Below are positions 28,021 through 40,084 of a stretch of DNA of 64,000 bases, one piece after another; the stretch's first letter is position 1, and each line of letters begins with the position of its first letter. Under the pieces are notes generated by a model that searched no databases, was not told the DNA's origin, and saw nothing but the letters and a program-made list of their open reading frames with translations. Source of the stretch: Sinohyriopsis cumingii (lineage: Eukaryota; Mollusca; Bivalvia; Unionida; Unionidae). The DNA is taken from positions 29,204,311 through 29,268,310 of the forward strand of contig CM068835.1 of NCBI GenBank assembly GCA_028554795.2, written 5' to 3'. The translations under genes and the position numbers were made by a program.

Positions 28021-28739
28021 GAAAACAGCAGAAATTTTACACATACATATTCTTGTACAGGAATGTATGAAGTAATTATCACCTTGAGTTTATCATATGC
28101 ATGGCTTTCACACTCACACTCACACAGAATACAAACATCCATAATAAAATCATCCATGGTGTTACAGTAAAGGCTGTAGCTTTGGCTGCATTTGACATTG
28201 ATACAGTATACTATGGACAACAAGTGAAACAACTCCATTTGTGATAACTCTTATGCACCTCTGACAGACCTTTCTGGAGCTAGAGATAGTTTTGTAAACC
28301 AAACGGCACAGATTAAAAAGGATATAAATTACAACTTAATGAATGAAAAAAGGGGTAAAAGGGAAGAAAAAGAAAGAGTGAAAGAGCGCATACAAGGAAG
28401 TGGTGGGTAATTGAATGTATGAGCAAAAAATGTGAGACTGAGAGATTTATCATGGAAGAGTAATGTTGAGAAAAGTGAGTAAACAACTTAGTAAATGTGT
28501 ATATGAGAGTATAAGAGTGAAAGATGATTTATAAACTAGTGAGAGAATTTATTAGGGAGAGATATAACAGTGGACCAGTGAATCATCAGACATATAAATT
28601 ATGGATAAAATTGGTGAGGGAAAGAAGTGTCTTATACACAAAATATTAAAACAAACTAGAGTAGAAAAAGGAGTATAAAAACGAAAGTTCACATACCTAT
28701 TCGGTCAATTTCATAAGTTCACAGAATTGCTTATTACAC

Positions 28740-29699
28740 TTATAATCTAATTTTCTCATCAATTTCATCATAGATGTCAAATTTTATCCTTTTTCCTGAT
28801 TTGGTTTTACCATACACAGATCCATTAAAGTACCATGCCCTGTCAATTTCTTGATGCCTAGATAATTTATTTATAAGTTCAGTATTCAGCCTGGTTACAT
28901 CCTCTACCAGTCTAATTCCTTTGTACTGCAGAAAATCCTTCCGCTTCTTGATAATTGGAAGTTTACAATCCAGACTTCAGAATTTGACAATCACTGGCCT
29001 TGGTTGTCCCTGTCGACCTGGAATCCTATGCACAGCCACTATGTCCCTGTTATCTAAATTAATTTTTGTGACTTCCTTCACCAACTTCGGAATTCTTTCT
29101 CTCAGATTTTCATTTTCCTCCTCCTCCAGCCCTAAAACTTTTATGTTCAGCTTCCTTGAATATTGTTCGAACTGGTTTGAAGCTGCACTTGCTTGCTCTG
29201 ATCTCCTCTCATAATCTTTCATATCAGTCCTCATTTTATCATTTTCCTTCTTTGCTTCTTGTAATTTTTCTTACAGTTGGTGGTTTTCAAATTCCAGTGA
29301 ATCCACCCTGTCCATCAACTCTCCTGTCCTCTCCTTTATTACCCTCTCACTTTCTACTACTATCTCCTTTCTCAGATCTTCCTTCACGTTCTCTAACAGT
29401 TTCCTCACAATAGTTGTAACAATTTCTGCTAGGTCATCCTTTTTCACCAAGTCAGCAATAGCAGATGTAAAATCTGCTTTTGAAATGCTCCCTCTGAGAC
29501 TTTGCTTTATTTCATCCAAGTCCAGCTGAATTGTACTCAAGGTTGATTCACTCATACTTGTGTCAGATGTCTCCATTAGAGTGCCACTCTGTAATCTGGT
29601 TTTTATTTGTTGCTTGCCTTGATCTTTCTTTCCACTCATACTTGTAGATAATCTTGTTTGGACTAATTTTTTCTCGCTACTCAGTTGTGACACTGACAT
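28740..29699 (-). pseudogene. LINE ORF1 with two in-frame stop codons
   Basis: One continuous frame of 319 codons from ATG at 29699 to TAA at 28740, interrupted by TAA at 29271-29273 and TGA at 28977-28979. The first part is low-complexity S/T/K and then coiled coil (TIQLDLDEIKQSL, DRVDSLEFENHQL). The middle has the ORF1p RRM-like block NQFEQYSRKLNIKVLGLEEEE ... HRIPGRQGQPRPVIVKF. The end resembles the C-terminal domain (KKRKDFLQYKGIRLVEDVTRLN). It should encode the RNA-binding chaperone of the LINE particle. With these stops the copy would need ORF1p from another element. Confidence 0.85.
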
Positions 29700-30040
29700 T
29701 TATTACTCACCATGTGCCAAACAATTCTTACAGTTGAAGGCAAACTACACTGAAGTAAGTAAATGAGTCAAACAGATCAGGTAGGGAATGTCTCAAAACT
29801 GCACCACTAAACTTCCATCTCTATTCCATCATATTTGAATTTTGAATGGAAAAACATATTTTTTTTCAAAACTGATTAAGATCTACCAATAATGTTGTAT
29901 GTCCTGCATTCCTTGAATATTCACACATAATCCCAACAAGTATGAACCATTTCACTGTAAAAATAACCACTTATAACTGCCAAAATCTACAGAGCCCACT
30001 TTACTAGCTTCCACCTATAGCCGCCATTACTGCAGAACCC

Positions 30041-32240
30041 CTTTTAACTCATGGCTTGGGTTGATGGCCTTTTAGTGGCTTTTAACTCTTGACTTGGGTT
30101 GATGGCCTTGTAGTGATTTTTTACCAACGGTTTGTTTTGATGGCCTTTTATTGGCTTTTTACCCATAGCTTGGGTTGATGGCCTTTTATTGGCTTTTTAC
30201 CCATAGCTTGGGTTGATGGCCTTGTAGTGGCTTTTTACCCATGGCTTGGGTTGATGACCTTGTAGTGGCTTTTTACCCATGGCTTGGGTTGATGGCCTTT
30301 TAGTGGCTTCTTACCTATGGCTTGGGTTGATGGCCTTGTAGTGGCTTTTTACCCATGGCTTGGGTTGATGGCCTTGTAGTGGCTTTTTACCAATGGCTTG
30401 GGGTTGATGGCCTTTTAGTGGCTTTTAACTCATGGCTTGGGTTGATGGCCTTGTAGTGGCTTTTTACCAATGGCTTGAGGTTGATGGCCTTTTAGTGGCT
30501 TTTATCTCATGGCTTGGGCTGATGGCCTTGTAGTGGCTTTTTACCCATGGTTTGTTTTGATGGCCTTGCAGTGGCTTTTTACCCATGGCTTGGGTTGATG
30601 GCCTTGTAGTGGCTTTTAACTCATGGCTTGGGTTGATGGCCTTTTAGTGGCTTTTAACTCTTGACTTGGGTTGATGGCCTTGTAGTGATTTTTTACCAAC
30701 AGTTTGTTTTGATGGCCTTTTCTCGGCTTTTTACCCATGGTTTAGGTTAATGGCCTTGTAGTGGCTTTTTACCCATGACTTGGGTTGATCGCCTTGTAGT
30801 GGCTTTTTACCCATGGCTTGGGTTGATGGCCTTTTAGTGGCTTTTTACCTATGGCTTGGGTTGATAGCCTTGTAGTGGCTTTTTAACCATGGCTTGGGTT
30901 GATGGCTTTGTAGTGGCTTTTTACCCATGGCTTGGGTTGATGGCTTTGTAGTGGCTTTTAACTCATAGCTTGGGTTGACCACCTTTTAGTGGCTTTTTAC
31001 CCATGGCTTGGGTTGATGGCCTTTTAGTGGGTTTTAACTCATAGCTTGGGTTGATGACCTTTTAGTGGCTTTTTACCCATGGCTTGGTTTGATGGCCTTA
31101 TAGTGTTATTTTACCCATGGTTTGTTTTGATGACCTTATAGTGGCCTTTTACCCATGGCTTGGGATGCTGGCCTTTTAGTGGCTTTTTACTCATGGTTTG
31201 GGTTGAAGACCTTGTAGTGGCTTTTTATCTATGGTTTGTTTTGATGGCCTTTTAGTGGCTTTTTACACATGGCTTGGGTTGATGGCCTTTTTGGTGGCTT
31301 TTAACTCATGGCTTGGGGTGATGGTCTTTCAGTGGCTTTTTACCCATGGCTTGGGATGATGGCCTTTTAGTGGCTTTTAACTCACGGCTTGGCTTGATGG
31401 CCTTTTAGTGGCTTTTAACTCATGGCTTGGGTTGATGGCTTTTTAGAGGTTTTTTAACCATGGCTTGTGTTGATGGCCTTGTAGGGGCTTTTTACCCATG
31501 GTTTGTTTTGATGTCCTTTTAGTGGCTTTTAACTCATGGTTTGGGTTGATGGCCTTGTAGTGTTTTTTTAAATATGGTATGGGTTGATGGCCTTGTGGTG
31601 GATTTTTACCCCTGGCTTGGGTTGATGGCCTTGTAGTGGCTTTTTACCCATGGCTTGGGTTGATGGCCTTGTTGTGGCTTTTTACCTATAGCTTAGGTTG
31701 ATGGCATTGTAGTGGCTTTTTACCCATGGCTTGGGTTGATTGCCTTTTAGTGGCATTTTACCCATGGCTTAGGTTGAAGGCATTATAGCAGTATTTAATC
31801 CATGGCTTGGGATGATGCTGTTGTAGTAACTTTATTATCCATCACTAAGGATGATGGTCTTGTATTGGGGTTTTTACCTTGGCTTGAATAGTGGTTTTCT
31901 TCCCATGGCATGGGATGATGGCCTTGTAATGGTTTTTTCTCCATGGCTTGGATTGATTGCCTTGTAATGGATTTTCTATCCCTATGGCTTGGGATTATGG
32001 CCTTGTAGTGTTGTTTTATTTTTACCCATGGCTTGGTATAATGGCCTTGTAGTATTGTTTTACTCAAGGTGTGGGATGATGGCCTTGTAATGGTTTTCTT
32101 TGCCCTCAGCTTTGGATGATAGTTTTGTAGTGGATTTTTTCCTATGGATTAGGATGATGGCATTGTAGTATTTTCCCATGGCATGAGATGATATCCATGT
32201 AGTGATTTTTTACCCATGGCTTTCTGATGATGGCCTTGAA
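30041..32240. repeat. 38-39-bp minisatellite, right part
   Basis: More than 50 units of GATGGCCTTGTAGTGGC type followed by TTTTTACCCATGGCTTGGGTT. The units diverge toward the right edge. Small open frames inside it are an effect of periodicity. Confidence 0.95.
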
Positions 32241-32804
32241 AAGAAACACAAAGAACAATTGTTATCTTTATTGTTATGTTTTGAGCTAATTAAATGAACA
32301 ATTGTATGCTTTTAAAAGAGCTAAAATTGTTCTGAAAAAACAAGCTAATAATAAAACTTAGTGAATGACTATTTTCCTGTTTGAAATAATATTCACAAAC
32401 GCAACTGCTATTTTTTGTTTTTGATTTAAACAAAAAGTGCTTTGACAGTTTTGAATTCAAGAACACAAAACATCTCACCAGAATTACAAATTAAACTCCC
32501 ATACTCTGGGCATAAAACTTGTACTTCAAATATCAACTGTGAGAAGTTAGTGAAGAAGTTGTAAATAACTGTGATAGCCATGCAACAACCATGGTATAAG
32601 TGAATTTGCGTTAGTAAAGTGGTTTTCTTGTATTTAGAAGCATGACCACTATAGCAAAATTGGCTGCTGTGAATATTGAAACTTTTTACGGATGATGGTT
32701 TTACACAAGCTTTTATGATCTTTGTAACCATAGAAACAATTAATTACTATTTTGAACTTGAAAATATGGTTTGCTAATAACTACCTCTTATTTTATTTCC
32801 ACAG

Positions 32805-32882
32805 GCCCTCCAAGATCTGACAAGGCCTCATGTGGAATCATTCAACTATTTTCTTCACGAAGGACTTATGAAAGCAGTGCAG
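32805..32882 (+). CDS. POLR1B: RNA polymerase I second-largest subunit, early exon
   Basis: Flanked by a good acceptor (TTTTATTTCCACAG) and a GT donor. It encodes ALQDLTRPHVESFNYFLHEG and six more residues in phase 0, the conserved N-terminal 'lid' segment of Pol I subunit RPA2 rather than of RPB2 or RPC2. At least one upstream exon must carry the start codon; I did not find it. The protein forms half of the Pol I active centre that transcribes rRNA genes in the nucleolus. Confidence 0.85.
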
Positions 32883-33689
32883 GTAGTTGTCGCACGTTTT
32901 TAAGGAAACCTAGGATGGGTTGATTGGTTGGTGTTAAAACATATTGGCACTTGAAACACTTTTTAGTGTCAAGGCATTGGAATTGAGTAAAGTGGCTTTA
33001 TCAGAGACACACCACAACAATCAGCCTGAGCTTGTCAAAGTGAGCCAACAAAATAATCTATTGTACATCGATGAAAGTGACCTCCTGTTGATGGATAAGG
33101 GACTGTATTTGGAATAGAGAATCTGATTGACTATTCACTTAGACAAACCTGATAAATGCACTTCACTTACTAGATCCTGCCCTTCTCTGTGTGTGTGCAG
33201 GCTTGGATGTATAGAGTGTAATATTGTATAATTCCTCAATTTTATTTTGGTTTCATTCAGATGCATTTCTCATGTGGCTCCATGAGATTTTAGCAAAACA
33301 TGGGCCTCACTTTAAACCGAATTATAATAATAAATTAAGTTACTTAAAAATAGAGTTTTTTAATAATAAGTCTCTTTCTATGTTCAGCTCTTCTGGCCTC
33401 TTGACCTTTAAATGCCAGTAAAGATCTTGAAGGAACATAACCCAAGTTCTATTCCTGAGATGAAATGATATAAGTGTTTATCTCCCATTACATAGGTCAA
33501 CAGCATTTATCAGTCAGCATTCTGCATTTTGCATGTGCTGTTTCTGTTTTCTTCAAAATTGCATTTGCTTTCATTCTGAATTTAATTTTGTGTTTATTCT
33601 TCATTTCGTTTGTATTCATTCCTTTTTTTTAATTCCATTTTGATTTAACTGGCAAATTTACCCATATCAGGGCCTGTACAACAAACAGA

Positions 33690-33770
33690 TGGATTCTTGA
33701 AGTCCATTACATGGTCTGTACAACAATCAGATGGATTCAAGAAGTTCATTACAGGATCTCTACAAACCCT
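33690..33770. repeat. Short tandem repeat of ~38 bp
   Basis: About two and a half units of CTGTACAACAA(T/A)CAGATGGATTC followed by TTGAAGTCCATTACA-like sequence, next to a SINE fragment. Confidence 0.6.
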
Positions 33771-33915
33771 GGCTGAGTCATACCAAAGACTTATACAAAT
33801 TGTACTAACAGCTACCTTGCTAGGCGCTCAGCATTGAGGTTATTGTTAGGATTGGTCGGTCTGGTGTCAGGATAATGTGACTGGGTGGAACATGATGCTA
33901 CATGTCTCCAGAAAT
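33770..33915 (+). mobile_element. SINE fragment
   Basis: Matches the middle of the SINE at 48205-48524: GAGTCA-ACCAAAGACTTA, ACTAACAGCT-CCTTGCT, CTCAGCATT, TGGTGTCAG, GGGTGGAACATGATGCTACATGTCT. The tRNA-like head and the tail are missing. Confidence 0.75.
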
Positions 33916-34136
33916 AGGTGTTGGGTCATAATTTTGGGGGAAAATATTTATGCTGATTGGGAGCAAAATTTCAGAAATAAATTGTTAAAATGGGGAATTC
34001 TGCTTGATTGTGACATATTTAGCTCACCTGGCCATAAGGTCAAGCAGTGTCTGTTGTTCATTAATATTTTCTTGTTACCACCCTGGAAACCATATTTCTG
34101 ATCAGATTTGTACAAGATTTAATTTGTAAACTGGGT

Positions 34137-34517
34137 GGGTGGGTCTAGGCCAGCCTGAGGTGGTCATGGTAGCTTAGCATCAGGTGGGTGACTATCACCA
34201 ATACACCAGTTAGAAATGTGATACTCAGAGATATGGAGATGGGATCTGACTCCACATTTGTTGGAAGAGTGGAGCAGAATTCTTCCAGTTCATCAAATAT
34301 GGTTGTTCTGGAAAGGATGAAATCATCATTGATTATCAAGCCGTGATACCAAGAGGTCTCCCACTAGAAGTAAACTTATCTAAGCTACTCAGAGCCATGA
34401 CTTCCGGCTTGATTAACATTTTACATAGGAAATTAAAAAGGATGATATTAAGCTTAACCTTAGGGTCATTGTAACATTAGAAAAGATTACATCTCCTTGC
34501 TGTTTCTTTGCTGACCT
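34137..34517. other. Intronic stretch, possible upstream part of the Polinton relic
   Basis: No clear gene. It lies directly before the recognisable polymerase relic and could include its worn N-terminal end, but I see no motif. Confidence 0.3.
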
Positions 34518-34960
34518 GTGTATAGGACAGCAGAAGTGATGCTCTTGGCCAATAACATCAAGGAACTGGTAGCTAAGGCCATAGCTAAGATTGTGGATCA
34601 GTTGGAAAAGTTTATGAGCAAGGGCTCAGGCTGGCATCTTGACAGATGTGAGGATGTGAAACTCTATATTTTGCAGTACCTTCTTTTTCGAGGCAGTGGG
34701 TATATACCCATGTCCAAGTGGATTCCCAAGAAAGCTCTCGTTGACATAGAAAACTGCAGTGCCCGTTGTTTTGAATGGGTCTTTCTTTATACCCTTTATC
34801 CTGCTGATTACTCACCATCTGTATAAAAAAAGTTAGTGTAAGTTTCTAAGGTTTGACAAGCTTAAGTTTCCGATGAAGGTCTCTGACATTACCATGTTTG
34901 AGAATCTCAACCCCACATTGCCATCAAGGTCTTTGGATGGTGTTACGACTATGGTCTTGA
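34518..34960 (+). pseudogene. Relic of Polinton DNA polymerase, N-terminal domain (second copy)
   Basis: The + strand frame reads KFMSKGSGWHLDR, then LFRGSGYIPMSKWIPKKALVDIEN, then CFEWVFLYTLYPADYSPS. After a stop it continues in KFDKLKFPMKVSDITMFENLNP. These blocks follow the order and spacing of the conserved N-terminal region of canonical Polinton/adintovirus polymerases. It is broken by stops and then by a non-coding insert beginning near 34965. It lies within the 10.7-kb POLR1B intron. Confidence 0.65.
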
Positions 34961-34964
34961 ACTA

Positions 34965-36470
34965 GGTAACAGAAAGAAGTAAAAACAAGAAGTTCAATAA
35001 AAATCAACAAATAATTTAATTCTCAAAGTTACAAAGTGAAAATTTAAGAGGAACTTACAGTATTGTGAACTAATTCCCAGATAATCCTAAATGTTGTATC
35101 ACAGGTCCAAATGGTCAGAATGTTCCAAATAAATTCCAATAATCTTGAATGTGCTGATGTACCAGTAGTCTTGATGTATCAAAATGATATAATCTAGAAT
35201 GTCTTTGAATGAGTCCTCAAAAATCCCAAAATAGTGTGTTAGTCCAAATAGTCAATGAGCACTTTGTAATTTCAATGAATTATTCATACAGGTAAATTAA
35301 TCTGCTTTATATACTTTATTCACCAAATTATGTCTTATGCTCGCTTGTATATTGATTATGCTTTCATTAAAAAACAATAAAAATAAAGTAAGAAAAAGTT
35401 TTTTTTGTCATTTTTTTTATCATCCTTTTGGTCCCATACTTCATATAAATTTGAGTATATTTTTATATTAGAAGACTAGCCTTTTGTGTAAGGGTAGCAT
35501 AATTGTACATTTGCCCATTGTAGATCCCCATGTATTTCATTTCCTATTTTGGCAACTTTATAACACATTTTCAAGAAAGCCAGTTTCTTCAGTTTAAAAA
35601 CTTGTCTTCCAGATTCGTTATATTTGATAAACATTTAGGTTGCAGAACAGTCTGTACTTGAACAAATGGCACCAAATGTTTGCAAATCTGGCTGTGATGT
35701 GACTCATGTATGTTATGTGACTTAAAAATGTTAAGAGGAGAGGGATATTTTTAAACTTCATAACATGTTAGATCAGAAAAGGACAAAACCATAAAGCTTT
35801 ACAAATTTTATTAAGAAGAATTTGAGTGGTATAATATAGCATTCAGATTGATCACATCATGCTCATTACATAATTTGTGGACTTTACAACTGTTCCACAT
35901 AAATTAGATATGTAGACTTCTTCAGTTGAGTTTTTTTCTGGTGCTAATCCAAACGGATTTAGCTGATTTGTTACAAGACTTTTATTCAGCCTCAGATCCG
36001 GGTTATTAGCAAAGATAAATGTACGTTTTTCATACTGTTCTTGTAACTATGGCATGTAATATATAGATTACACTTTTAAAGCTCAGATTACTCTTTCTGC
36101 CACTTATATTGGTGCTAAGTATACTTCTATGCCTCTGGGGGTTGACATGTATACAATAATTTAAATAATTCCTCAAGTTATATCTGCAAACAAAAGTAAA
36201 TGATTCCACAGACTGAACTTAAAACAGGAATGAATAATTTTATTAACCATGATGTTATATAAAAACCTAATACACAATAAAATGACCAGGATATGGGTCC
36301 ATGTTCTCTTCCAGAACATTTTAAGTTTGTAAATAATGCTAGATCTTGAACTCTGATATCATTAATCAACTTATTTATAACTTATAAACATGACAAAAAT
36401 CAGGTACACACACAACTCTATCCTCAGTCATACACAAAGGTTTAGCACGCATTATAAATTAAATACATAA
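34965..36470. repeat. Non-coding insert in the Polinton polymerase relic
   Basis: Separates the N-terminal polymerase blocks (ending near 34960) from the next block (starting near 36475). Its 35195-35290 and 36155-36470 parts match 1-430. It begins GTAACA and ends with ATACATAACAG, so an intron is conceivable. Similarity to the short repeat next to the gypsy relic (AACAAATAATTTA) suggests an LTR-like insertion instead. The middle part, 35290-36155, is specific to this copy and AT-rich, and no gene is seen. Confidence 0.45.
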
Positions 36471-36471
36471 C

Positions 36472-37100
36472 AGTGGGACCACACTCTTTACCCCATAAGC
36501 ATCTCTGATAAAGATCTGGATAAAACCATCAACATGCTGCTGTTGGACAATGACAATCAACACTGTATATGGATCAAAGACCTTTCCTGGATGGTATATA
36601 GCAGTCACAAGCATAAAGATCATTCATTTTTTCTGATACATTTGTGCCTTCTTCCAGCCTGACCACCTCAAGAGCCACGTCACATTGTCAGGGCATAGGC
36701 CACCTCCAGTTTAAAGACCACTATTAGTTCATGACCTGCAGCCTGCCTAAGCTTGCTGATGACCTCCCCCAGGATGGCTTTTTGAAGCACATGATGTAGC
36801 TCTTATGGTGTATATCCATATGAATATACCGATGTGTGTGGTCAGTCTGGTGAGATGCAGCTGCCCTCAGTAGAGGCCTTCTACGTCAGTACTAACCATA
36901 TCGGTACATCTTCAAAAAGTATGTAGTACCTTAGGGTGCAGTGATGGAGCTTATCATAACCTTTACCGTAAGATAGATTTAAGTAGCAAAACCCCTGATG
37001 CTCCAAAGGGCTACCTTCTTAAGGTAGAATATCCATGCTGCACAACACTCACAGTGACTGACATTAGCCCCAAATAGCTGATCAAAGAGGCTGGTACCAT
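36472..37100 (+). pseudogene. Relic of Polinton DNA polymerase, later blocks
   Basis: A frame reads TLYPISISDKDLDKTINMLLLDNDN and continues HCIWIKDLSWMV, the block that follows the insert and matches the 430-590 copy. Near 36980-37080 another frame reads DAPKGYLLKVEYPCC, resembling the C-terminal polymerase block with 'xPxGYxLEVDLxYP'. Most of the intervening polymerase is missing. Many stops. Confidence 0.6.
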
Positions 37101-37159
37101 TTTCTGGTGACTCTTCCAGGCTAGCTAAATTAACATTCCCATGTACCAGTCATTAATTT

Positions 37160-37678
37160 GTGATTCTTGATACTGTAAGGGACATGCTATAAGACTGCCA
37201 CATTGGAGACACTCGCGCATGCCATCCACATTCGTCGCAAAAATGGATTAGACCAGGCCTATCCAGATCTCAGCAAGCTTAAAAAAGATGGCATTTTTTT
37301 ATATTTCTTTACAACACCACTCATGGCCCTTTGAAATCGCGACTTGGAGATCACTCTGGTGTCACTGAAGGTCTACTAAAGCTGGCCCAACAGTGATGAT
37401 GGTGAAGGCCATGGCCATAAACACCATAGTTGCCATCAAGACAGCAGCTCTCAAGGAAGGGCTTCCGGCTTGCATTGCCAAAGACAGTAGAAAGACTGAA
37501 AATGTCTTTGCAATGGCATGTGAGTGCCCCAGTCTGCTGAATCTACTGTGTTTTAAAAACATGCTGCCCAACATGCAGCATGTAGTCAATGAGGCAGAGA
37601 GAGTGCATGATGCTGTTGTTGCTGACTGAATCATGGGCTTGGACCTGCACTGATTTTCTTATCAGAGGTGATCCATGG
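37160..37678 (+). pseudogene. Degenerate Polinton coding relic, unassigned
   Basis: A frame near 37190-37300 reads TLETLAHAIHIRRKNGLDQAYPDLSKLKKDG, a pattern recalling the N-terminal part of minor capsid proteins (compare SIPTGSYEIEQLDKEF of the intact element). 37393-37629 is an open frame with MMVKAMAINTIVAIKTAALKEG and no recognised motif. The hAT element cuts it at 37679. Confidence 0.35.
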
Positions 37679-38264
37679 CAGGGTTCGTACGGTCTTTGAA
37701 GGTCTTTGAGAGTTTGGGAAAAATGAGGTAGCATTTCCAAGGCCTTGAAAGTTTGGGAAAATCGAGCATATTACCCTGAGGTCTTTAAAAGTCTTTGAAA
37801 ATTGAAATAAACCAAAAAAAATTGTCATTTCTTTCCAGAATCACAAATAAATATATCCGAGGTTGTTAGATTTGGATGTAATCTAGTTATCCTGGTTTCG
37901 TTCTTTTCATGACCCGTTCAGTTTCATTGCCGCCGCAATAACAAAAGAGGCTTTGTTTGGCCATCCAGAGTTGGCCTCGGCGGCGACTTCAATAACACAT
38001 GCACTCTTCATCAAAGCAAGACGGCTCCACACTTCATCAAAGGAAGTCACAAATAAAATTGCCTAAGGTCTTTAGCTTCGGATGTAGCTGGTTTTCGTGG
38101 CTTCGTTCTTTTGACGAATCATTCAATTTGATTGGACGAGTCCATCAGCTTTGGCCAATCAAAATGTTCATTACACTAATTCACTCTACGTAGAAAGTGC
38201 GCGAAAGTATTACGCTCGAGGATTCAAAATTTGTTCAGCCAATTTACATCTTCAGTGTTTAAAA

Positions 38265-38426
38265 ATGCCAGGTCTTTGCTCTTTCAACGATATCTGGCTT
38301 GAACAAGAGAAATACAAGGAATGGCTGCAAAAGGATAAATTATATAAACGAAAGGCGTTTTGTACATTGTGTAAAAAGACGATCAACTTGGCTTCAATGG
38401 GAGGAGTCCTACAAGTCATGCCAAAG
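38265..38426 (+). pseudogene. hAT-derived N-terminal zinc-finger exon
   Basis: ATG start, MPGLCSFNDIWLEQEKYKEW, then FCTLCKKTINLASMGG, a partial BED-like finger (CxxC, with the later His pair lost). It ends CCAAAG before GTAAGT, a perfect splice donor. The acceptor at 39076 does not give a clean in-frame join by eye. Confidence 0.5.
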
Positions 38427-39076
38427 GTAAGTTGCAAATTAGTAACTACATACTGTTCATTTAGTGGAACAAAGATGCAGAAGTATAAGCTATTGGTAGT
38501 TTTGGGCAAAATAATGGTAACTCATTACTTTTCGGGTATAAAATAAGATATTGTTTAGTTTGATGATTTGGGAGATATGGCAAAAGAGGGCCCGTTTAAA
38601 TTTTACTTATACCGTCAGTTTATTTAACACGTTTGAGGGACAAAAATCATTTTCGAAAATTTTGTTCTACATAATAATGTTCCTTGGTTTAATATAGAAA
38701 CATCCATTGTAATAAATTCAATTCACGGATAAACAGTTTGAAAGTGCGCATGCGTACACTATAGTATAGTTAAGCAAGAGTTGTTGTTCTTGAATTGTGA
38801 GTAAAAAAAAAAAAAAATGGCGATAACGTGTGCTGTGAAGCTTTAACTGTAGGAAGTCAAGTCATTTGATTAGGCAAATAAAAAAAATGAATGAAAAAAT
38901 GTGTTTCCAGTTGACGGAATGTCCCCGTTTCTCATTGCCGACCCTCGACCTTTTTCCCCAGTGGTATAAAAAAAAAAAAAAATTAAAATCACAGTACCGA
39001 AATTGATTTGTGTATCTATAGTCTGACTGTACATCCCCGTTTGTTTGTACCCCTATATTTTATTTCACTTTTTCAG

Positions 39077-39865
39077 AAGCCATTTTTTAAATGGTAATTT
39101 GTGTCTAAATAGCGTGGATGAAGTTATCCAATCGGACAATCATCTCTTGAAATGCTTCAATAGAACAGATGACAGCCTTGATGAAGTGTTTTATTCTGTC
39201 ATTTCTAAAAGAAAGGAATATGTTGAACTTCGGAATGTTCTCCAGAAAATGTTGTTGTCACATGGGCAGACAACAGTGGAGAGAGGATTTTCTGTCAACA
39301 AACAGGTATCTGTTGAGAACCTCAGCAGAGAAAGCTCAGAGCTCACAGGCTAATCATTGACACAATGAGAAAAGCAGGTGGACCTTTGGAAATCGTCATT
39401 AGCAATGAAATGATGACATATGCCTCCTCTGCAAGACATAAATACCATGCCTATCTGGATAAGAAGAAAGCAGAGGAGAAGGATGAGAAGAAAAACCAAA
39501 AAGGAAAGAAACGGGAGTTAGCCTCGGATGAAGTAGAAGAACTTAAAGCCAAAAAGCTGCGTCTTGAAGCTGACATTGCCAGCCTACATGCTTCCTCTGT
39601 ACAGAAAGCAGAAGAGGCAGAGTTAAAAGGACTCATTGTGCTTGTCACAGAGTCAAATGCTCTTAGGAGAAGAGCAGAGGAAAAGATGACAGTGGTGGCA
39701 TCTCTTTCCAAAATGATTGAAGAGAAAAAAAGCAAATATAATAATGCATTTAAAGCAGTGCTGGTGTCTGTTAAGAGAACAATTTATTTTGTATTAAATC
39801 TGACACACATGTTACATATTTCTGAAAAAATAACAAATGTTAACCTATCTTCCAGATCATTATAA
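39077..39865 (+). pseudogene. hAT-derived C-terminal fragment with charged tail
   Basis: One frame to 39353 contains KMLLSHGQTTVERGFSVNKQVSVENLS, similar to the C-terminal dimerisation block of hAT-like transposases. After a frame change, 39365-39865 encodes a K/E-rich coiled coil (KKAEEKDEKKNQKGKKRELASDEVEELKAKKLRLE). The core with the catalytic triad is absent. Confidence 0.55.
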
Positions 39866-40084
39866 TGCTATTTTAGGAAATTAATTATAGTTTGACTTTA
39901 ATCAGTAAACAATATTGTAGTATTTGGCATTCGTTGTTTTCTCATATAACTTGTATACACAATGTTGGCAAAAATAGGTCTTGGAAATCTCTGTTTGTGG
40001 TCTTTGAAAGTTTGGGAAAAGTCTTTGAATTTATCATTCATAGTTCAGTATGAACCCTGCATGGGCAGCCTATGCATTTTCTTC

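Larger units (their letters stand above)
23980..30040 (-). mobile_element. Full-length Tx1/L1-like LINE, 6.06 kb
   Basis: Orientation -. The 3' end is a poly(A) of about 20 bases (T run at 23980-24000) preceded by an AATAAA-type signal overlapping the tail. The 5' end is at 30040. Flanked by CTTTTAACTCATGGCTT at 23963-23979 and 30041-30057, a 17-bp target duplication drawn from the surrounding minisatellite. It contains ORF1 (broken) and ORF2 (intact). The 3' UTR has a (CA)n stretch at 24130. Confidence 0.9.
37679..40059 (+). mobile_element. hAT-like DNA transposon, 2.38 kb, inserted in a Polinton relic
   Basis: Starts CAGGGTTCGTACGGTCTTTG and ends with the inverse of CAGGGTTCATAC; CAGGG ends are typical of hAT. 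Sub-terminal repeats 'GTCTTTGAAAGTTTGGGAAAA' occur at both ends in the same orientation pattern. CATGG stands on both sides (37674-37678 and 40060-40064), an apparent 5-bp duplication; 8 bp is usual for hAT. It carries a BED-like zinc finger piece and a C-terminal hAT piece with the catalytic middle missing, so this copy cannot be autonomous. Confidence 0.7.

Noticed and set aside
37679..40059. Functional hAT transposase gene
   Set aside because: Only N- and C-terminal pieces are present; the catalytic region is absent and the splice join is not in frame by eye.
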